Shown in pieces: positions 31,937-42,348 of a stretch of DNA of 64,000 nucleotides. The stretch covers positions 1 through 64,000 of the forward strand of contig NZ_JAQTMS010000016.1 in NCBI RefSeq assembly GCF_028714215.1, read 5' to 3'. The notes below the pieces were generated by a model. The model did no database searches. It saw nothing but the letters and a program-made list of their open reading frames with translations, and was not told where the DNA came from. Both the position numbers and the translations under genes were made by a program. Each line of letters opens with the position of its first letter. Position 1 is the stretch's first letter. Source of the DNA: Rhodoferax sp. Its GTDB lineage: Bacteria > Pseudomonadota > Gammaproteobacteria > Burkholderiales > Burkholderiaceae_C.

Positions 31937-33310
31937 ATGACGGCAAAATTTGATTGGCCTGCGAGGTTCCGACGCTGCTCGCAATGGGGCGGCTTGGCCT
32001 TGGCGCTAAGCGTATGCCCGGCCCGGGCTTTCGCCCAAGCGAACCCGGAAGAAACGCCCGGCACGGCGTTCCACGCCCAGACCACTTACATCTGGCAAGC
32101 CAAACCGGCCTTCAGCGCCGCCTACAGCGGCCCCAACTCCCTGAGTCCGCTCAAGGAGCGGTCTTATTCCTTCACGCTGACGGGTGACTTGGGTCTGCGC
32201 CTGTGGGACGGCGCGCAACTGCACCTGAATCCGGAAGGGGCGCAAGGGCTACCTTTATCCAACCTGCAGGGCGCCGGCGGCATCAGCAATGGCGAGTTGG
32301 CCCGCGGCAGCGGCGCCAGTCTTGCGATGTACCGGGCCCGGTTCTTTGTGCAGCAACGCATCAACGTCGGCGGCGACAGTCAAACTGTGGCATCCGACTT
32401 CAACGAACTGGGTGGCCAGTTCAGCGCCCGGCGCTGGACTTTCACGTTCGGTAATTTCAGCCTGCTTGACTACTTTGACAACAATCCTTATGCCAAGGAC
32501 CCACGCAGCCAGTTCACCAACTGGTCGTTCCTCACGCATGGCGCCTGGGACTATGCGGCCGACGCGCGCGGCTACACCTTGGGCGCCGTGGCCGAGTACC
32601 GTGCGCCCGGCTGGGCGCTGCGGGCCGGTCGCGCGATGCAGCCGATCGAGAGCAACGGCCTGGCGCTCGATGCGGCGCTGGGTCGCCACTATGGCGATCA
32701 GCTCGAAGTCGAAGGCGAGTTGCCCCTGACGTTGGCGGCCGGGCCGCTGCGCGGGCGGGCGCTGCTGTTTCGCAACCGCATTCAGGCCGGCAGCTTTACC
32801 GATGCCCTGGCGCTGGCTGGGGTGCCGGATGTGGGCCTGGTGCGTCGAGACCAGAGCAAGAGCGGCTGGGGCCTGACGCTGGAAGCGCCGCTGGCGGATG
32901 ACGCCGGCTTGTTCCTGCGCGCCAGCCGCAACAGCGGCAAGCTTGAGACCTATGCCTTCGCCGAGATCGACCGCCAACTGGCGCTGGGCGGCCAGTTCTC
33001 CGGCGCCTCCTGGGGCCGCAGCCAGGACCGCTGGGGCGTGGCCTATGCCGTCAACGGCCTGTCGGACCCACACCAAGCCTACCTGGCCGCCGGTGGCCAG
33101 GGCTTCTTTCTCGGTGACGGCCAGTTGAACTACGACCAGGAACGTGTGCTGGAAGCCTATTACCGCCTGCTGCTGTCGCCGTGGGACGTGCGTCTTGGCA
33201 AAGTCCAGTCAGCGCTGAGTGCCGGCTTTCAGCGCATCAGCAACCCTGGCTACAACCGCGACCGCGGTCCGGTCAGCACCTACACCCTGCGCTGGCACAG
33301 CGAGTTTTGA
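31937..33310 (+). CDS. OprB-like outer-membrane porin
   Basis: 457 residues from ATG 31937, with GAAGAGG 7 nt upstream. A signal peptide is evident (LALALSVCPARAFAQA, cleavage near residue 34). The rest is amphipathic and rich in aromatic residues with alternating strands, ends in Phe (LRWHSEF) as Omp85 substrates do, and matches the carbohydrate-selective porin OprB pattern (FNELGGQFSARRWTFTFGNF, YDQERVLEAYYRL). OprB-fold porins also carry other solutes; MnoP of Bradyrhizobium is a manganese channel of the outer membrane. Its place as first gene before an Nramp-family transporter (51-bp gap) argues for a divalent-metal pore rather than a sugar pore. Confidence 0.82.
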   Translation: MTAKFDWPARFRRCSQWGGLALALSVCPARAFAQANPEETPGTAFHAQTTYIWQAKPAFSAAYSGPNSLSPLKERSYSFTLTGDLGLRLWDGAQLHLNPEGAQGLPLSNLQGAGGISNGELARGSGASLAMYRARFFVQQRINVGGDSQTVASDFNELGGQFSARRWTFTFGNFSLLDYFDNNPYAKDPRSQFTNWSFLTHGAWDYAADARGYTLGAVAEYRAPGWALRAGRAMQPIESNGLALDAALGRHYGDQLEVEGELPLTLAAGPLRGRALLFRNRIQAGSFTDALALAGVPDVGLVRRDQSKSGWGLTLEAPLADDAGLFLRASRNSGKLETYAFAEIDRQLALGGQFSGASWGRSQDRWGVAYAVNGLSDPHQAYLAAGGQGFFLGDGQLNYDQERVLEAYYRLLLSPWDVRLGKVQSALSAGFQRISNPGYNRDRGPVSTYTLRWHSEF

Positions 33311-33361
33311 TCTATCGGCATGTCCCAGTTTCACTGCAATTTTTAGAAAAATGGTGTCAAG

Positions 33362-34630
33362 ATGAATTTGTTCTCCCGGCTCTATTACGAGCTACGTAAA
33401 TACTGGAAAGCCATCCGGCTTTATCTGGTCATTGCCGGCCCGGGCCTGGTCGTGATGGTGGCCGACAACGACGCCGGTGGCATTACCACCTACGCCGCCA
33501 CCGGCGCCAAGTACGGTTTCAACCTGATCTGGTTTCTGCTGATTCTGATTCCGGTCGCCTATTACGTGCAGGAGATGACCGTGCGTCTAGGCGCCGTCAC
33601 CAAGCGTGGTCATGCGGAAGCGATCTTTGACGGCTTCGGTGCTTTCTGGGGCTGGTTTTCGCTGATTGACCTGATGATTGTCGACTGGCTGACGCTGGTC
33701 ACCGAATTCATCGGCATGACCTCGGCCTTGAGCATCTTTGGCGTTGCGCCCTGGATCACCGTGGCCGGTGTGGTTACCTTGATGGGCATCATCGTGATCA
33801 ACGGGCGCTACTGGACCTGGGAAAAAATTGCGCTGCTGTTTTGCACCCTGAATCTGATCTACATCCCGGCCGCCTTCATGGTGCATCCGTCGGTTTCGGA
33901 CATTTTGAAAGACGGCCTGGTGCCGAATTTCCCCGGCGGTTTCAATGGCGAGCTGTTCTTCATTCTGATGGCCAACATCGGCACCACCATCGCGCCCTGG
34001 ATGCTGTTCTTCCAGCAAAGCGCGGTGGTTGACAAAGGCATGCTGGAAAAAGACATTCCCTGGGGCAAATTCGACACGCTGGTGGGTTCCGTCTTCACCG
34101 TGGTGGTCGCCGTGTTCATCGTCATCCTGACCGGTGCGGTGCTGAAGGGGGTCGCGGTGGACGACGCGGCGCAGGCGGCATCGCTGCTGATGAAGAGCAA
34201 CCATTACGTGGGGACCTTCATGGCGATCGGCCTGTTTGATGCCGGTCTGCTGGGTGCCATCTGTATTTCACTGGCCAGTTCCTGGGCTTTCGGCGAAATC
34301 TTCGGCTGGGCGCACTCCCTGAATCAAAAAATCAAGGAAGCACCTTGGTTCTACATCACCTACTTCTTTACCCTGATTACGGCCGGTCTGGTGGTGCTGA
34401 TTCCGGGCGCACCGCTGGTGCTGATCACACTCTTTGTGCAGGTGGTGGCGGTCACCTTGCTGCCCGCCGCCCTGGTGTTCCTGATTCTGTTGCTCAACGA
34501 CAAGAAGCACATGGGCGAATACTGCAACAGCTTGACGGAAAACCTGATCGGCGGCTTCATCGTCATCGCCATCGTGATTCTGTCCACGCTGTACGGCGTC
34601 AGCGTCATGTTCCCCAACCTGTTCCACTGA
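33362..34630 (+). CDS. Nramp-family divalent cation transporter of a divergent, possibly Mg2+-type, subgroup
   Basis: 422 residues with about 11 hydrophobic helices. It aligns with SLC11/Nramp, but the helix-1 motif DPGN is replaced by DNDAGG (35-40, in GPGLVVMVADNDAGGITTYA) and the helix-6 motif MPH by APW (211-213, in NIGTTIAPWMLFFQQS). The methionine of MPH gives Nramp proteins preference for Mn/Fe over Ca/Mg; its absence is a feature of Nramp-related magnesium transporters. So Mg2+ or broad divalent uptake is more likely than classical MntH function, as an inference. It sits in the inner membrane. Neighbours are an outer-membrane porin upstream, then a one-helix protein and an MgtE-N/CBS protein downstream. 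Confidence 0.85.
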   Translation: MNLFSRLYYELRKYWKAIRLYLVIAGPGLVVMVADNDAGGITTYAATGAKYGFNLIWFLLILIPVAYYVQEMTVRLGAVTKRGHAEAIFDGFGAFWGWFSLIDLMIVDWLTLVTEFIGMTSALSIFGVAPWITVAGVVTLMGIIVINGRYWTWEKIALLFCTLNLIYIPAAFMVHPSVSDILKDGLVPNFPGGFNGELFFILMANIGTTIAPWMLFFQQSAVVDKGMLEKDIPWGKFDTLVGSVFTVVVAVFIVILTGAVLKGVAVDDAAQAASLLMKSNHYVGTFMAIGLFDAGLLGAICISLASSWAFGEIFGWAHSLNQKIKEAPWFYITYFFTLITAGLVVLIPGAPLVLITLFVQVVAVTLLPAALVFLILLLNDKKHMGEYCNSLTENLIGGFIVIAIVILSTLYGVSVMFPNLFH

Positions 34631-34647
34631 TTGACGAGGAAATCAAA

Positions 34648-34836
34648 ATGGCATCCAGCTTCAAACTCCTGGTCGGGAAAATCCGCGAAATCAACCAGCG
34701 CTACAGCAAGCCGCATATCGAAATGACGCCCCTGGTGAAGATTTCGCTGATGGCCTTGCGCGTCTATCTGCTGCTTCTGGTCGGTCTGATCGTTTACAAA
34801 TTTGTCGTCACCTTGACCACGGGAGCAGTCCAATGA
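34648..34836 (+). CDS. Small single-helix membrane protein, 62 aa
   Basis: ATG 34648 with GAGGA upstream. The basic N-terminal half (MASSFKLLVGKIREINQRYS) is followed by one hydrophobic helix (ISLMALRVYLLLLVGLIVY) near the C-terminus. Its stop overlaps the next start as ATGA, so it is translationally coupled to the MgtE-like gene, and it begins 17 bp after the transporter. I do not recognise a named family. A role as accessory subunit of the transporter, or as membrane tether for the soluble sensor, is inference. Confidence 0.75.
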   Translation: MASSFKLLVGKIREINQRYSKPHIEMTPLVKISLMALRVYLLLLVGLIVYKFVVTLTTGAVQ

Positions 34837-36080
34837 TCACCGTACTGGAACCCAAATTTTTCCTGAGCGAGATCATCGGCCGCAAGGTTTACCTGAAGGC
34901 GCAGCAGATCGGCCGTCTGGACGACATGCTGATCGTCGAAACGGGGAAGTTGCCCGAGGTCAGCCACTTCGTCGTCAGCCGTTCCTTTGGCTACCCGTCA
35001 CTGCTGCTACCGTGGGACAAACTGACGCTGATTTCAAATACCGAAATCGTTTTCGACGTCAGCGCCACCCCTGAGTATGAGCGTGTCCCGCCCGACGGCG
35101 CCATCCTGCTGCGGGCCCACATTCTGGACAAGAAGATTCTTGACATGGACGATCACGAAGTCGAGATTGTCTATGACATTAGCCTGCATTTTCAGGCCGG
35201 CAAGCTGTATGTCAGCGAGGTCGATTTCAGCCGGCGCCGGCTGCTGCGCAGAATGGGTCTGAAACGGCTGGCCAACTGGATCTCCGAGCAAAGTCAGGAG
35301 ACCACCGTTTCCTGGCTGTATGTGCAACCCCTGCCCGAGCATATCGGCGCCTTCAAGGGACACGTCAAACTCAGCGTGCTGAAGGAAAATATCAGCGACA
35401 TCCATCCGGTCGATCTGGCCGACATTCTTGAAGAACTGGAAGGCGATCAGCGGCTGGCCGTGTTCAAGGAACTGGACACCGAACACGCCTCCGATACGCT
35501 GGAAGAAGTGGAGCCCCGAGTTCAGCGTGAACTGATACGCGCCATCGAAAAGCGCCACGCCGCGCAACTGATCAATGCCATGAGCCCGGCGCAGGCCGCC
35601 GACCTTCTGGCGGCGCTGCCGACCTCGGAGGCCGACGAGTTGCTGTTGCTGATGGACCGGGATAGCGCCGGCAAAATTCAGAAAATTATCGACCAGCACG
35701 ACGAAAACATTCTTTTGTTTTCAACCCGCAAATTCATGCAGGTTTCCAGGTCGGCGCAGGTGGGCGACGTGATCGCGCATTTTCATGAAATCGCCCGCGA
35801 CATCGACGTCATCATGTACGTCTATGTTGTCAACCAGCACAAGGTACTGGAAGGTGTTGTCGATTTCAGGGAACTGATGGCCGCCGAGGCGGGCCAGGTG
35901 CTGGGAGAAATCATGACCGAAAACATCATCAGCCTGAACCCGCAAGACACCTTGAGCGATGCCATGGCCATGTTCAATCGCTACGCTTTTCGCGCCATCC
36001 CCGTGACGGACGCTGAAAATGTGCTGCTGGCGGTGGTATCGTTCCGGGACATCCACGGTATCAAGCCACGCCTCGATTGA
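34833..36080 (+). CDS. Soluble MgtE-N/CBS-domain protein without the MgtE channel
   Basis: 415 residues. Residues 1-125 form a PRC-barrel-like region (FLSEIIGRKVYLKAQQIGRL), possibly tandem. Residues about 185-290 are an MgtE intracellular N domain (IHPVDLADILEELEGDQRLAVFKEL, MSPAQAADLLAALP). Residues about 296-415 are two CBS motifs (MQVSRSAQVGDVIAHF, MTENIISLNPQDTLSDAM, RAIPVTDAENVLLAVVSF). In MgtE channels the N and CBS domains bind Mg2+ and close the pore, but here no transmembrane helices follow. The protein is therefore a stand-alone version of that sensor, encoded in an operon with an Nramp-type transporter. A Mg2+-dependent gating or regulatory role is the natural inference. Confidence 0.82.
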   Translation: MITVLEPKFFLSEIIGRKVYLKAQQIGRLDDMLIVETGKLPEVSHFVVSRSFGYPSLLLPWDKLTLISNTEIVFDVSATPEYERVPPDGAILLRAHILDKKILDMDDHEVEIVYDISLHFQAGKLYVSEVDFSRRRLLRRMGLKRLANWISEQSQETTVSWLYVQPLPEHIGAFKGHVKLSVLKENISDIHPVDLADILEELEGDQRLAVFKELDTEHASDTLEEVEPRVQRELIRAIEKRHAAQLINAMSPAQAADLLAALPTSEADELLLLMDRDSAGKIQKIIDQHDENILLFSTRKFMQVSRSAQVGDVIAHFHEIARDIDVIMYVYVVNQHKVLEGVVDFRELMAAEAGQVLGEIMTENIISLNPQDTLSDAMAMFNRYAFRAIPVTDAENVLLAVVSFRDIHGIKPRLD

Positions 36081-36088
36081 GGCCGGAT

Positions 36089-37000
36089 TTACAGCCCGCG
36101 CAGCACACCCAGCGCAAACGGCAGGCTCAGCATGCCCAGCACGGTGGACAGCGTGACCAGCCCGGCGACATAAGGCCCGTCGTAGCCCATGCGCGCCGCC
36201 AGCACATAGCAACTGGAGGCGGTCGGAAGGGCGGAAAAAGCCAGCAACACAGTGGTTTGCACCGGGTTCAGATGAAACAGGTGCGAGAAGGCCAGCGCCA
36301 CCAGAGGCAGCAGGAAATGCCGTATCGCCAGCACCGCCACGGCCAGTGCCTTGGCCTGGTTCAGGGCGCCGAACTGCATGCCGGCACCGGCCGCCATCAG
36401 CCCCAGCGCCAGGGAGGACGCGCCGATGCGGCTGACCGTGGGGTCCAGCCAGGGCGGCAGCGTCAGGCCCAGTAAATTCGCGCTCAAACCGGCCGCCGTG
36501 CCAATGATCAGCGGGTTGCCTGCCAGTTCCCGCAGCAAACCGCGCTGCGCGTGATGCGCCATGGGCCAGACCGCGCCGACATTGAACAGCGGCACGCAGA
36601 CGCCTATCAACACCGCGATCTGCAACAAGCCCTGCGCGCCGGCCAGCCGGTCGGCCAGGGCCAGGCCGATGAATGAATTGAAACGAAAAGCCACCTGGGC
36701 ACTGGCGGCATGCGCGCGCGCCGGGACGTGGCGCCCCAGCCAGGGCCAATACGGAATCGAATAAGCCAGTGCGATGCCGCTCAGGCCCATGGCCCAGCCG
36801 GCCCCTATCAGACTCGAGGCCGAACCCAAGTCAAGAGGACTTTTGACGATGGAGTGAAACAGCAGCACCGGAAAGAGGAAGAAATAGACCAGCGTCTCGA
36901 CCTGCGCCCATACCGCACGGTTCAAGGCGGTGTAGCGGCACACCAGGTAGCCGCACAGGATCAGGGAAAAATCGGGGATTAAAAGTTGGGCGAAGTTCAC
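36089..37000 (-). CDS. AEC-family transporter (auxin efflux carrier-like permease)
   Basis: 303 residues with ten hydrophobic segments and the two-halved AEC layout ([21 protein letters not shown] central; [20 protein letters not shown] near the C-terminus). Bacterial AEC proteins move small organic acids such as malate, malonate or lactate; the auxin name comes from plant PIN homologues and is not evidence of IAA transport. It converges with the MgtE-like gene (8-bp gap) and is divergent from the TctC receptor. Confidence 0.9.
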   Translation of the reverse strand: MNFAQLLIPDFSLILCGYLVCRYTALNRAVWAQVETLVYFFLFPVLLFHSIVKSPLDLGSASSLIGAGWAMGLSGIALAYSIPYWPWLGRHVPARAHAASAQVAFRFNSFIGLALADRLAGAQGLLQIAVLIGVCVPLFNVGAVWPMAHHAQRGLLRELAGNPLIIGTAAGLSANLLGLTLPPWLDPTVSRIGASSLALGLMAAGAGMQFGALNQAKALAVAVLAIRHFLLPLVALAFSHLFHLNPVQTTVLLAFSALPTASSCYVLAARMGYDGPYVAGLVTLSTVLGMLSLPFALGVLRGL

Positions 37001-37132
37001 CCGGCGAGAATACCAGTGAAACGCCGCAACCCGGGTTGGCCGCGCGGCGCCGACCCCGATCGCCAGCGACGCCGCGAGTTAACATGCGGCTTGAACGTTT
37101 TGTCCCATTTGAACCTCAGGAGTAACACCATC

Positions 37133-38095
37133 GTGCATCGTCGTACCCTATTGGCCTTAAGTCTGCTCGTCGCAACGGGCTCTGCCATGGCGCAGGGCTA
37201 TCCCAACAAAGTCATCAAGCTGCAAGTGCCTTTTGCCCCGGGCGGCACCACCGACATCATTGCCCGCACCATCTCGGAAGCCCTCGGCAAGGCCCTGGGC
37301 CAGACCGTGGTGGTGGAGAACAAGGCCGGTGGCGGCGGCATCATTGGCGCCAACGAGACCGCCAAGGCGGCGCCGGACGGCTACTCGCTGGGCATGGCCA
37401 CGGTTTCCACCACGGCAGCCAATCCGGCCATCAATCCGCGCACGCCGTACAACCCGCTGACCGATTTCACGCCCATCATCAACATTGCCGCCACCCCCAA
37501 CGTGATTGCGGTGCACCCCGGCTTTCCGGCCAAGGATTACAAGAGCTTCGTCGCCGAGTTGAAGAAGAACCCCGGCAAGTATTCCTATTCTTCGTCCGGC
37601 ACCGGCGGCATCGGCCACCTGCAGATGGAGTTGTACAAGAACTTGAGCGGCACTTTCATCACCCACATTCCGTACCGCGGCGCCGGCCCGGCATTGAACG
37701 ACACGGTGGCCGGCCAGGTACCGATGATTTTTGACAACGTGCCCTCGGCCTTGCCCTTCATTCAATCCAGCCGTCTGGTGCCTATCGTGGTGGCGGCGCC
37801 GCAGCGGCTGGCGCAATTCCCGAATGTGCCGACCTTCAAGGAGGTCGGGCTGGAACCGGTGAACCGGATGGCTTACTACGGCATTTATGGCCCCAAGGGC
37901 ATGCCCAAGGATATCGTCGACAAGATCAATGCCGGCGTGCGCAAAGCCCTGGAAGACCCGTCCGTGAAGAAGCGGATCGAAGAGACCGGCTCTTTCATCA
38001 TTGGCAACACGCCCCAGCAGTTCACGGCGCAGATCAGGGCCGAGTACGAGGTCTACAAAAAAGTGGTTGAATCGGCCCATCTGAAACTGGAATGA
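37133..38095 (+). CDS. Tripartite tricarboxylate transporter substrate-binding protein (Bug/TctC family)
   Basis: 320 residues from GTG 37133, chosen because AGGAG lies upstream at a suitable distance and the signal peptide starts at once ([21 protein letters not shown], cleavage after AMAQ). Bug family signatures are [53 protein letters not shown] residues and the C-terminal GKDPAEF-like end. Such periplasmic receptors bind carboxylates. The partner TctA/TctB membrane genes are absent here, as for most of the many orphan Bug genes in Comamonadaceae. Ligand unknown. Confidence 0.93.
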   Translation: MHRRTLLALSLLVATGSAMAQGYPNKVIKLQVPFAPGGTTDIIARTISEALGKALGQTVVVENKAGGGGIIGANETAKAAPDGYSLGMATVSTTAANPAINPRTPYNPLTDFTPIINIAATPNVIAVHPGFPAKDYKSFVAELKKNPGKYSYSSSGTGGIGHLQMELYKNLSGTFITHIPYRGAGPALNDTVAGQVPMIFDNVPSALPFIQSSRLVPIVVAAPQRLAQFPNVPTFKEVGLEPVNRMAYYGIYGPKGMPKDIVDKINAGVRKALEDPSVKKRIEETGSFIIGNTPQQFTAQIRAEYEVYKKVVESAHLKLE

Positions 38096-38103
38096 TGGGA
38101 CCT

Positions 38104-38229
38104 TGCGGGACAGACCGCAGCTACCAACTCAATGTTTGTGGGACAGACCGCAGTTACACGAAGTGAACAAGCTCTGTCCCCAATTGATACCGGGATGTTG
38201 GAAGTTCGCAAGCTCTGTCCCCAACTGAT
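38104..38229. repeat. REP-like intergenic repeat cluster
   Basis: GGGACAGACCGCAG occurs at 38107-38120 and 38140-38153. CAAGCTCTGTCCCCAA followed by YTGAT occurs at 38168-38188 and 38209-38229. The two types are inverted relative to each other (GGGACAGA against TCTGTCCC), so the region can fold into long hairpins. No transposase is nearby. It may also terminate the TctC gene transcript. Confidence 0.75.
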
Positions 38230-38234
38230 TAAGA

Positions 38235-39134
38235 ATGCGTGACGAGGCTTTGATTGACACTTTCATCGATGCCTTGTGGCTGGAAGAGGGTTTGTCGAAA
38301 AACACCCTTGCCGCCTACCGGCGCGATCTGACCCTGTATGCCCACTGGCTGAGCGGCCGTGGGCAGCCGTTGACCGATACCACCGAGGCTGACCTGAATG
38401 CCTATTTCTCGGCGCGGCACAAGTCAAGCAAGGCCACTACCGCGAACCGGCGCCTGACGGTTTTCAAGCGCTACTTTCGCTGGGCACTGCGCGAGCACCT
38501 GATCGTTTCGGATCCGACGCTCAAGCTCCAGGCCGCCAAGCAGGCGCTGCGGGTGCCCAAGACCTTGACCGAGCCACAGGTTGAAGCACTGCTGAATGCG
38601 CCCGACAGCGACACCGATCTGGGCCTGCGCGACCGCGCCATGCTGGAGCTGATGTACGCCAGCGGCTTGCGCGTCAGTGAACTGGTGACGCTCAAGGTGC
38701 TCAACCTGAGCCTGTCGGAAAATGTGCTGCGTGTTTTTGGCAAGGGCAACAAGGAGCGGCTGGTGCCGTTTGGCGAAGTCGCCAGTCTCTGGCTCAAGCG
38801 CTATCTGGCAGAGGCACGTCCCAGCCTGCTGGCGGACAAGCAGACCGAAGATCTGTTTGTCACGCACCGCGGTGTCAAGGCCGGCAGCGCCATGAGCCGC
38901 GTCATGTTCTGGATGATTGTGAAAAAATACGCCATCGGCGCCGGTATCACCGCGCCTTTGTCGCCGCACACCTTGCGCCATGCTTTTGCCACCCATCTGC
39001 TCAACCATGGCGCCGATTTGCGGGCGGTGCAGATGTTGCTGGGGCATGCCGATATATCAACCACCACCATCTACACCCACGTGGCACTGGAGCGGCTGAA
39101 AGTCTTGCATGCCAAGCATCATCCACGGGGTTAA
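38235..39134 (+). CDS. xerD: Site-specific tyrosine recombinase XerD
   Basis: 299 residues, standard length. The N-terminal SAM-like domain (IDALWLEEGLSKNTLAAYRRDL) is followed by the catalytic set Arg146 (ASGLRVSEL), Lys170 (GKGNKER), His245-x-x-Arg248 (HTLRHAFATHLL), His271 (LGHADISTT) and Tyr280 (TIYTHV). With XerC it resolves chromosome dimers at dif under FtsK control. Start is the ATG at 38235. Confidence 0.96.
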   Translation: MRDEALIDTFIDALWLEEGLSKNTLAAYRRDLTLYAHWLSGRGQPLTDTTEADLNAYFSARHKSSKATTANRRLTVFKRYFRWALREHLIVSDPTLKLQAAKQALRVPKTLTEPQVEALLNAPDSDTDLGLRDRAMLELMYASGLRVSELVTLKVLNLSLSENVLRVFGKGNKERLVPFGEVASLWLKRYLAEARPSLLADKQTEDLFVTHRGVKAGSAMSRVMFWMIVKKYAIGAGITAPLSPHTLRHAFATHLLNHGADLRAVQMLLGHADISTTTIYTHVALERLKVLHAKHHPRG

Positions 39135-39164
39135 CAACTTGCAGAGAAAAAAACAGGAATTGAC

Positions 39165-39689
39165 ATGGCAATTTACGAACTTGACGGCGTAGCCCCCAGC
39201 ATCTCGGACTCGGCCTGGGTCGCCGACAGCGCCCAGGTGATGGGCAATGTGGACCTGGCCGACGACGCCAGCGTCTGGTTTGGTGTCGTGATCCGGGGCG
39301 ATACCGAGACCATACGGATAGGGCGCGGCAGCAATATCCAGGATTTGAGCGTCTTGCACGCGGATGTGGGCATGCCGTTGACGGTGGGTGAGGACGTGAC
39401 GGTGGGGCACCGCGTCATGCTGCATGGTTGCACGATTGGCGACGGCAGCCTGATCGGCATCGGCGCGGTGGTGCTGAACGGGGCAAAGATCGGCAAGGGT
39501 TGCCTGGTGGGGGCCAATTCCCTGGTCACCGAAGGCAAGGAGTTTCCGGACGGCTCGATGATCCTGGGCAGCCCGGCCAAGGTGGTGCGCCAGCTGGCAC
39601 CGGAGCGCGTGGAAGGTCTGCGCCGCAGTGCGCAAGGCTACGTCGATAACGCCCGGCGCTTTCGTGCTGGTTTACGCCGGATGGACTGA
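39165..39689 (+). CDS. Gamma-carbonic anhydrase-family hexapeptide protein
   Basis: 174 residues. Left-handed beta-helix hexapeptide repeats (IGRGSNIQDLSVLHADVGMP, VTVGHRVMLHGCTIGDGSLIGIGAVVL) and the metal ligand histidines (LHAD, VGHRVMLHGC) place it in the YrdA/PaaY gamma-CA-like family. The trimer binds a metal at subunit interfaces; physiological carbonic anhydrase activity is uncertain for this branch. It is followed by hslO after a 13-bp gap, a frequent pairing in betaproteobacteria. Confidence 0.92.
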   Translation: MAIYELDGVAPSISDSAWVADSAQVMGNVDLADDASVWFGVVIRGDTETIRIGRGSNIQDLSVLHADVGMPLTVGEDVTVGHRVMLHGCTIGDGSLIGIGAVVLNGAKIGKGCLVGANSLVTEGKEFPDGSMILGSPAKVVRQLAPERVEGLRRSAQGYVDNARRFRAGLRRMD

Positions 39690-39702
39690 AGGAACGTTGC
39701 GC

Positions 39703-40680
39703 GTGTCTGAAATTCACAAGTTTTTGTTTGATGGTTTGCCGGTGCGCGGCGTGCTGGTGCGCCTGACCGACGCCTGGACTGAAATCCTGCGGCGCCGCGC
39801 CTCCGGCGCTTTTCCGCTGCCGGTGCAAAACCTGCTGGGTGAAATGGTGGCGGCGGTGACCTTGATGCAGTCCAACATCAAGTTCAACGGCGCCCTGGTG
39901 CTGCAAATTTTTGGCGACGGCCCGGTTAAATTGGCGGTGGCCGAAGTGCAGTCCGATTTTGCCTTGCGTGCCACCGCGACGGTCGTCGGTGAGGTGGCGG
40001 CAGACGCCAGCCTGAGCGCCTTGGTGAATTTGAAGCAGCAGGGCAAATGCGCCATCACGCTGGATCCCAAGAACAAGTTTCCCGGGCAGCAGGCCTATCA
40101 AGGTGTCGTTCCGCTGGTGGGCGAGGCGCATGAAAAGCTTGAAAAATTGAGTGAAGTGTTGCAGCACTACATGCTTCAAAGCGAACAACTGGACACCACG
40201 CTGGTGCTGGCGGCGGATGACAAAGTGGCGGCCGGTTTATTGATTCAGCGTCTGCCGCCGCAGGGCGCCGGCAACTTGGCCGGCGGTTCGCCCGGGCCTG
40301 CCCATGAAGACGAAATTGGCGTCAATGAAGACTACCAACGGATTGCCATGCTGGCTGCCAGCCTGCAACGCGAAGAACTGCTGACGCTGGACGTCGATAC
40401 CATTTTGCGGCGTCTGTTTTGGCAGGAGAAGCTGTTGCGCTTCGAGCCCTTGACCGGCGACGCAGGCCCGCATTTTTCCTGTACCTGCAGCCGCGAGCGG
40501 GTCGGCAAGATGATTCTGGGGCTGGGGATTGAGGAGGCGCAAAGCATTGTGGCCGAGCGCGGCGAGATCGAGGTCGGCTGCGAATTTTGCGGTGCGCAAC
40601 AGCACTTCGATCCGATTGACGTGGCGCAGATCTTCGCTGCCACCGGCAAGACGCCGCCGGCTAGTCCGGCACTGCACTGA
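39703..40680 (+). CDS. hslO: Redox-regulated chaperone Hsp33
   Basis: 325 residues from GTG 39703 with AAGGAA upstream; an upstream in-frame ATG at 39628 overlaps the preceding gene and adds non-family sequence. The N-terminal domain starts at HKFLFDGLPVRGVLVRL. The C-terminal zinc redox switch is complete: CTCSRERV (CxC) and CEFCGAQQHFD (CxxC). Oxidation releases zinc and activates the cytosolic holdase. Confidence 0.95.
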   Translation: MSEIHKFLFDGLPVRGVLVRLTDAWTEILRRRASGAFPLPVQNLLGEMVAAVTLMQSNIKFNGALVLQIFGDGPVKLAVAEVQSDFALRATATVVGEVAADASLSALVNLKQQGKCAITLDPKNKFPGQQAYQGVVPLVGEAHEKLEKLSEVLQHYMLQSEQLDTTLVLAADDKVAAGLLIQRLPPQGAGNLAGGSPGPAHEDEIGVNEDYQRIAMLAASLQREELLTLDVDTILRRLFWQEKLLRFEPLTGDAGPHFSCTCSRERVGKMILGLGIEEAQSIVAERGEIEVGCEFCGAQQHFDPIDVAQIFAATGKTPPASPALH

Positions 40681-40692
40681 GCCCGCGGCTCT

Positions 40693-41016
40693 TCAGCGGC
40701 TGCCGGAGGCCTTGGCCGCCGGCGTGATCTGCACGTAAATCTCGTTGGGCTTGACCATGCCAAGCTCCATGCGGGCTTTTTCCTCGACCATTTCCAGCCC
40801 CTCCTTCAGGTCGCGCACCTCGGCCGCCAGTCTGTCGTTGGCCAGTTGCGCCTGCTGGTTGTGCTGGTTTTGTGTCTTCAATTGTTCCGTCAGGTGGGCC
40901 ACCGCAGGCAGGCTGCCCCGGCCAAACCACAACTGAGCCTGCAGAATCAGGATCAGCAGGATCAGGGCCGCCGAGACAAGGTGCTTGCCCACGATCAGGC
41001 CTGCGACGGCTCGCAC
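40693..41016 (-). CDS. ftsB: Cell division protein FtsB
   Basis: Up to 107 residues. A short N-terminus precedes one membrane helix (LVSAALILLILILQAQLWFG), the family WFGRGSL motif, and a periplasmic coiled coil (LTEQLKTQNQHNQQAQLANDRL). The start is GTG 41016, 6 bp after eno; a second GTG eight codons in (VGKHL) would fit the usual length better. FtsB joins FtsL and FtsQ to activate septal wall synthesis. It lies downstream of eno as in most proteobacteria. Confidence 0.92.
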   Translation of the reverse strand: MRAVAGLIVGKHLVSAALILLILILQAQLWFGRGSLPAVAHLTEQLKTQNQHNQQAQLANDRLAAEVRDLKEGLEMVEEKARMELGMVKPNEIYVQITPAAKASGSR

Positions 41017-41022
41017 ATCCGG

Positions 41023-42324
<1,302 letters not shown>

Positions 42325-42348
42325 TCAAATAAAAAACACTGAACAAGG

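Noticed and set aside
36089..37000. AEC transporter as an auxin exporter linked to ipdC
   Set aside because: The family name derives from plant proteins; bacterial members usually carry organic acids, and the gene is over 20 kb from ipdC.
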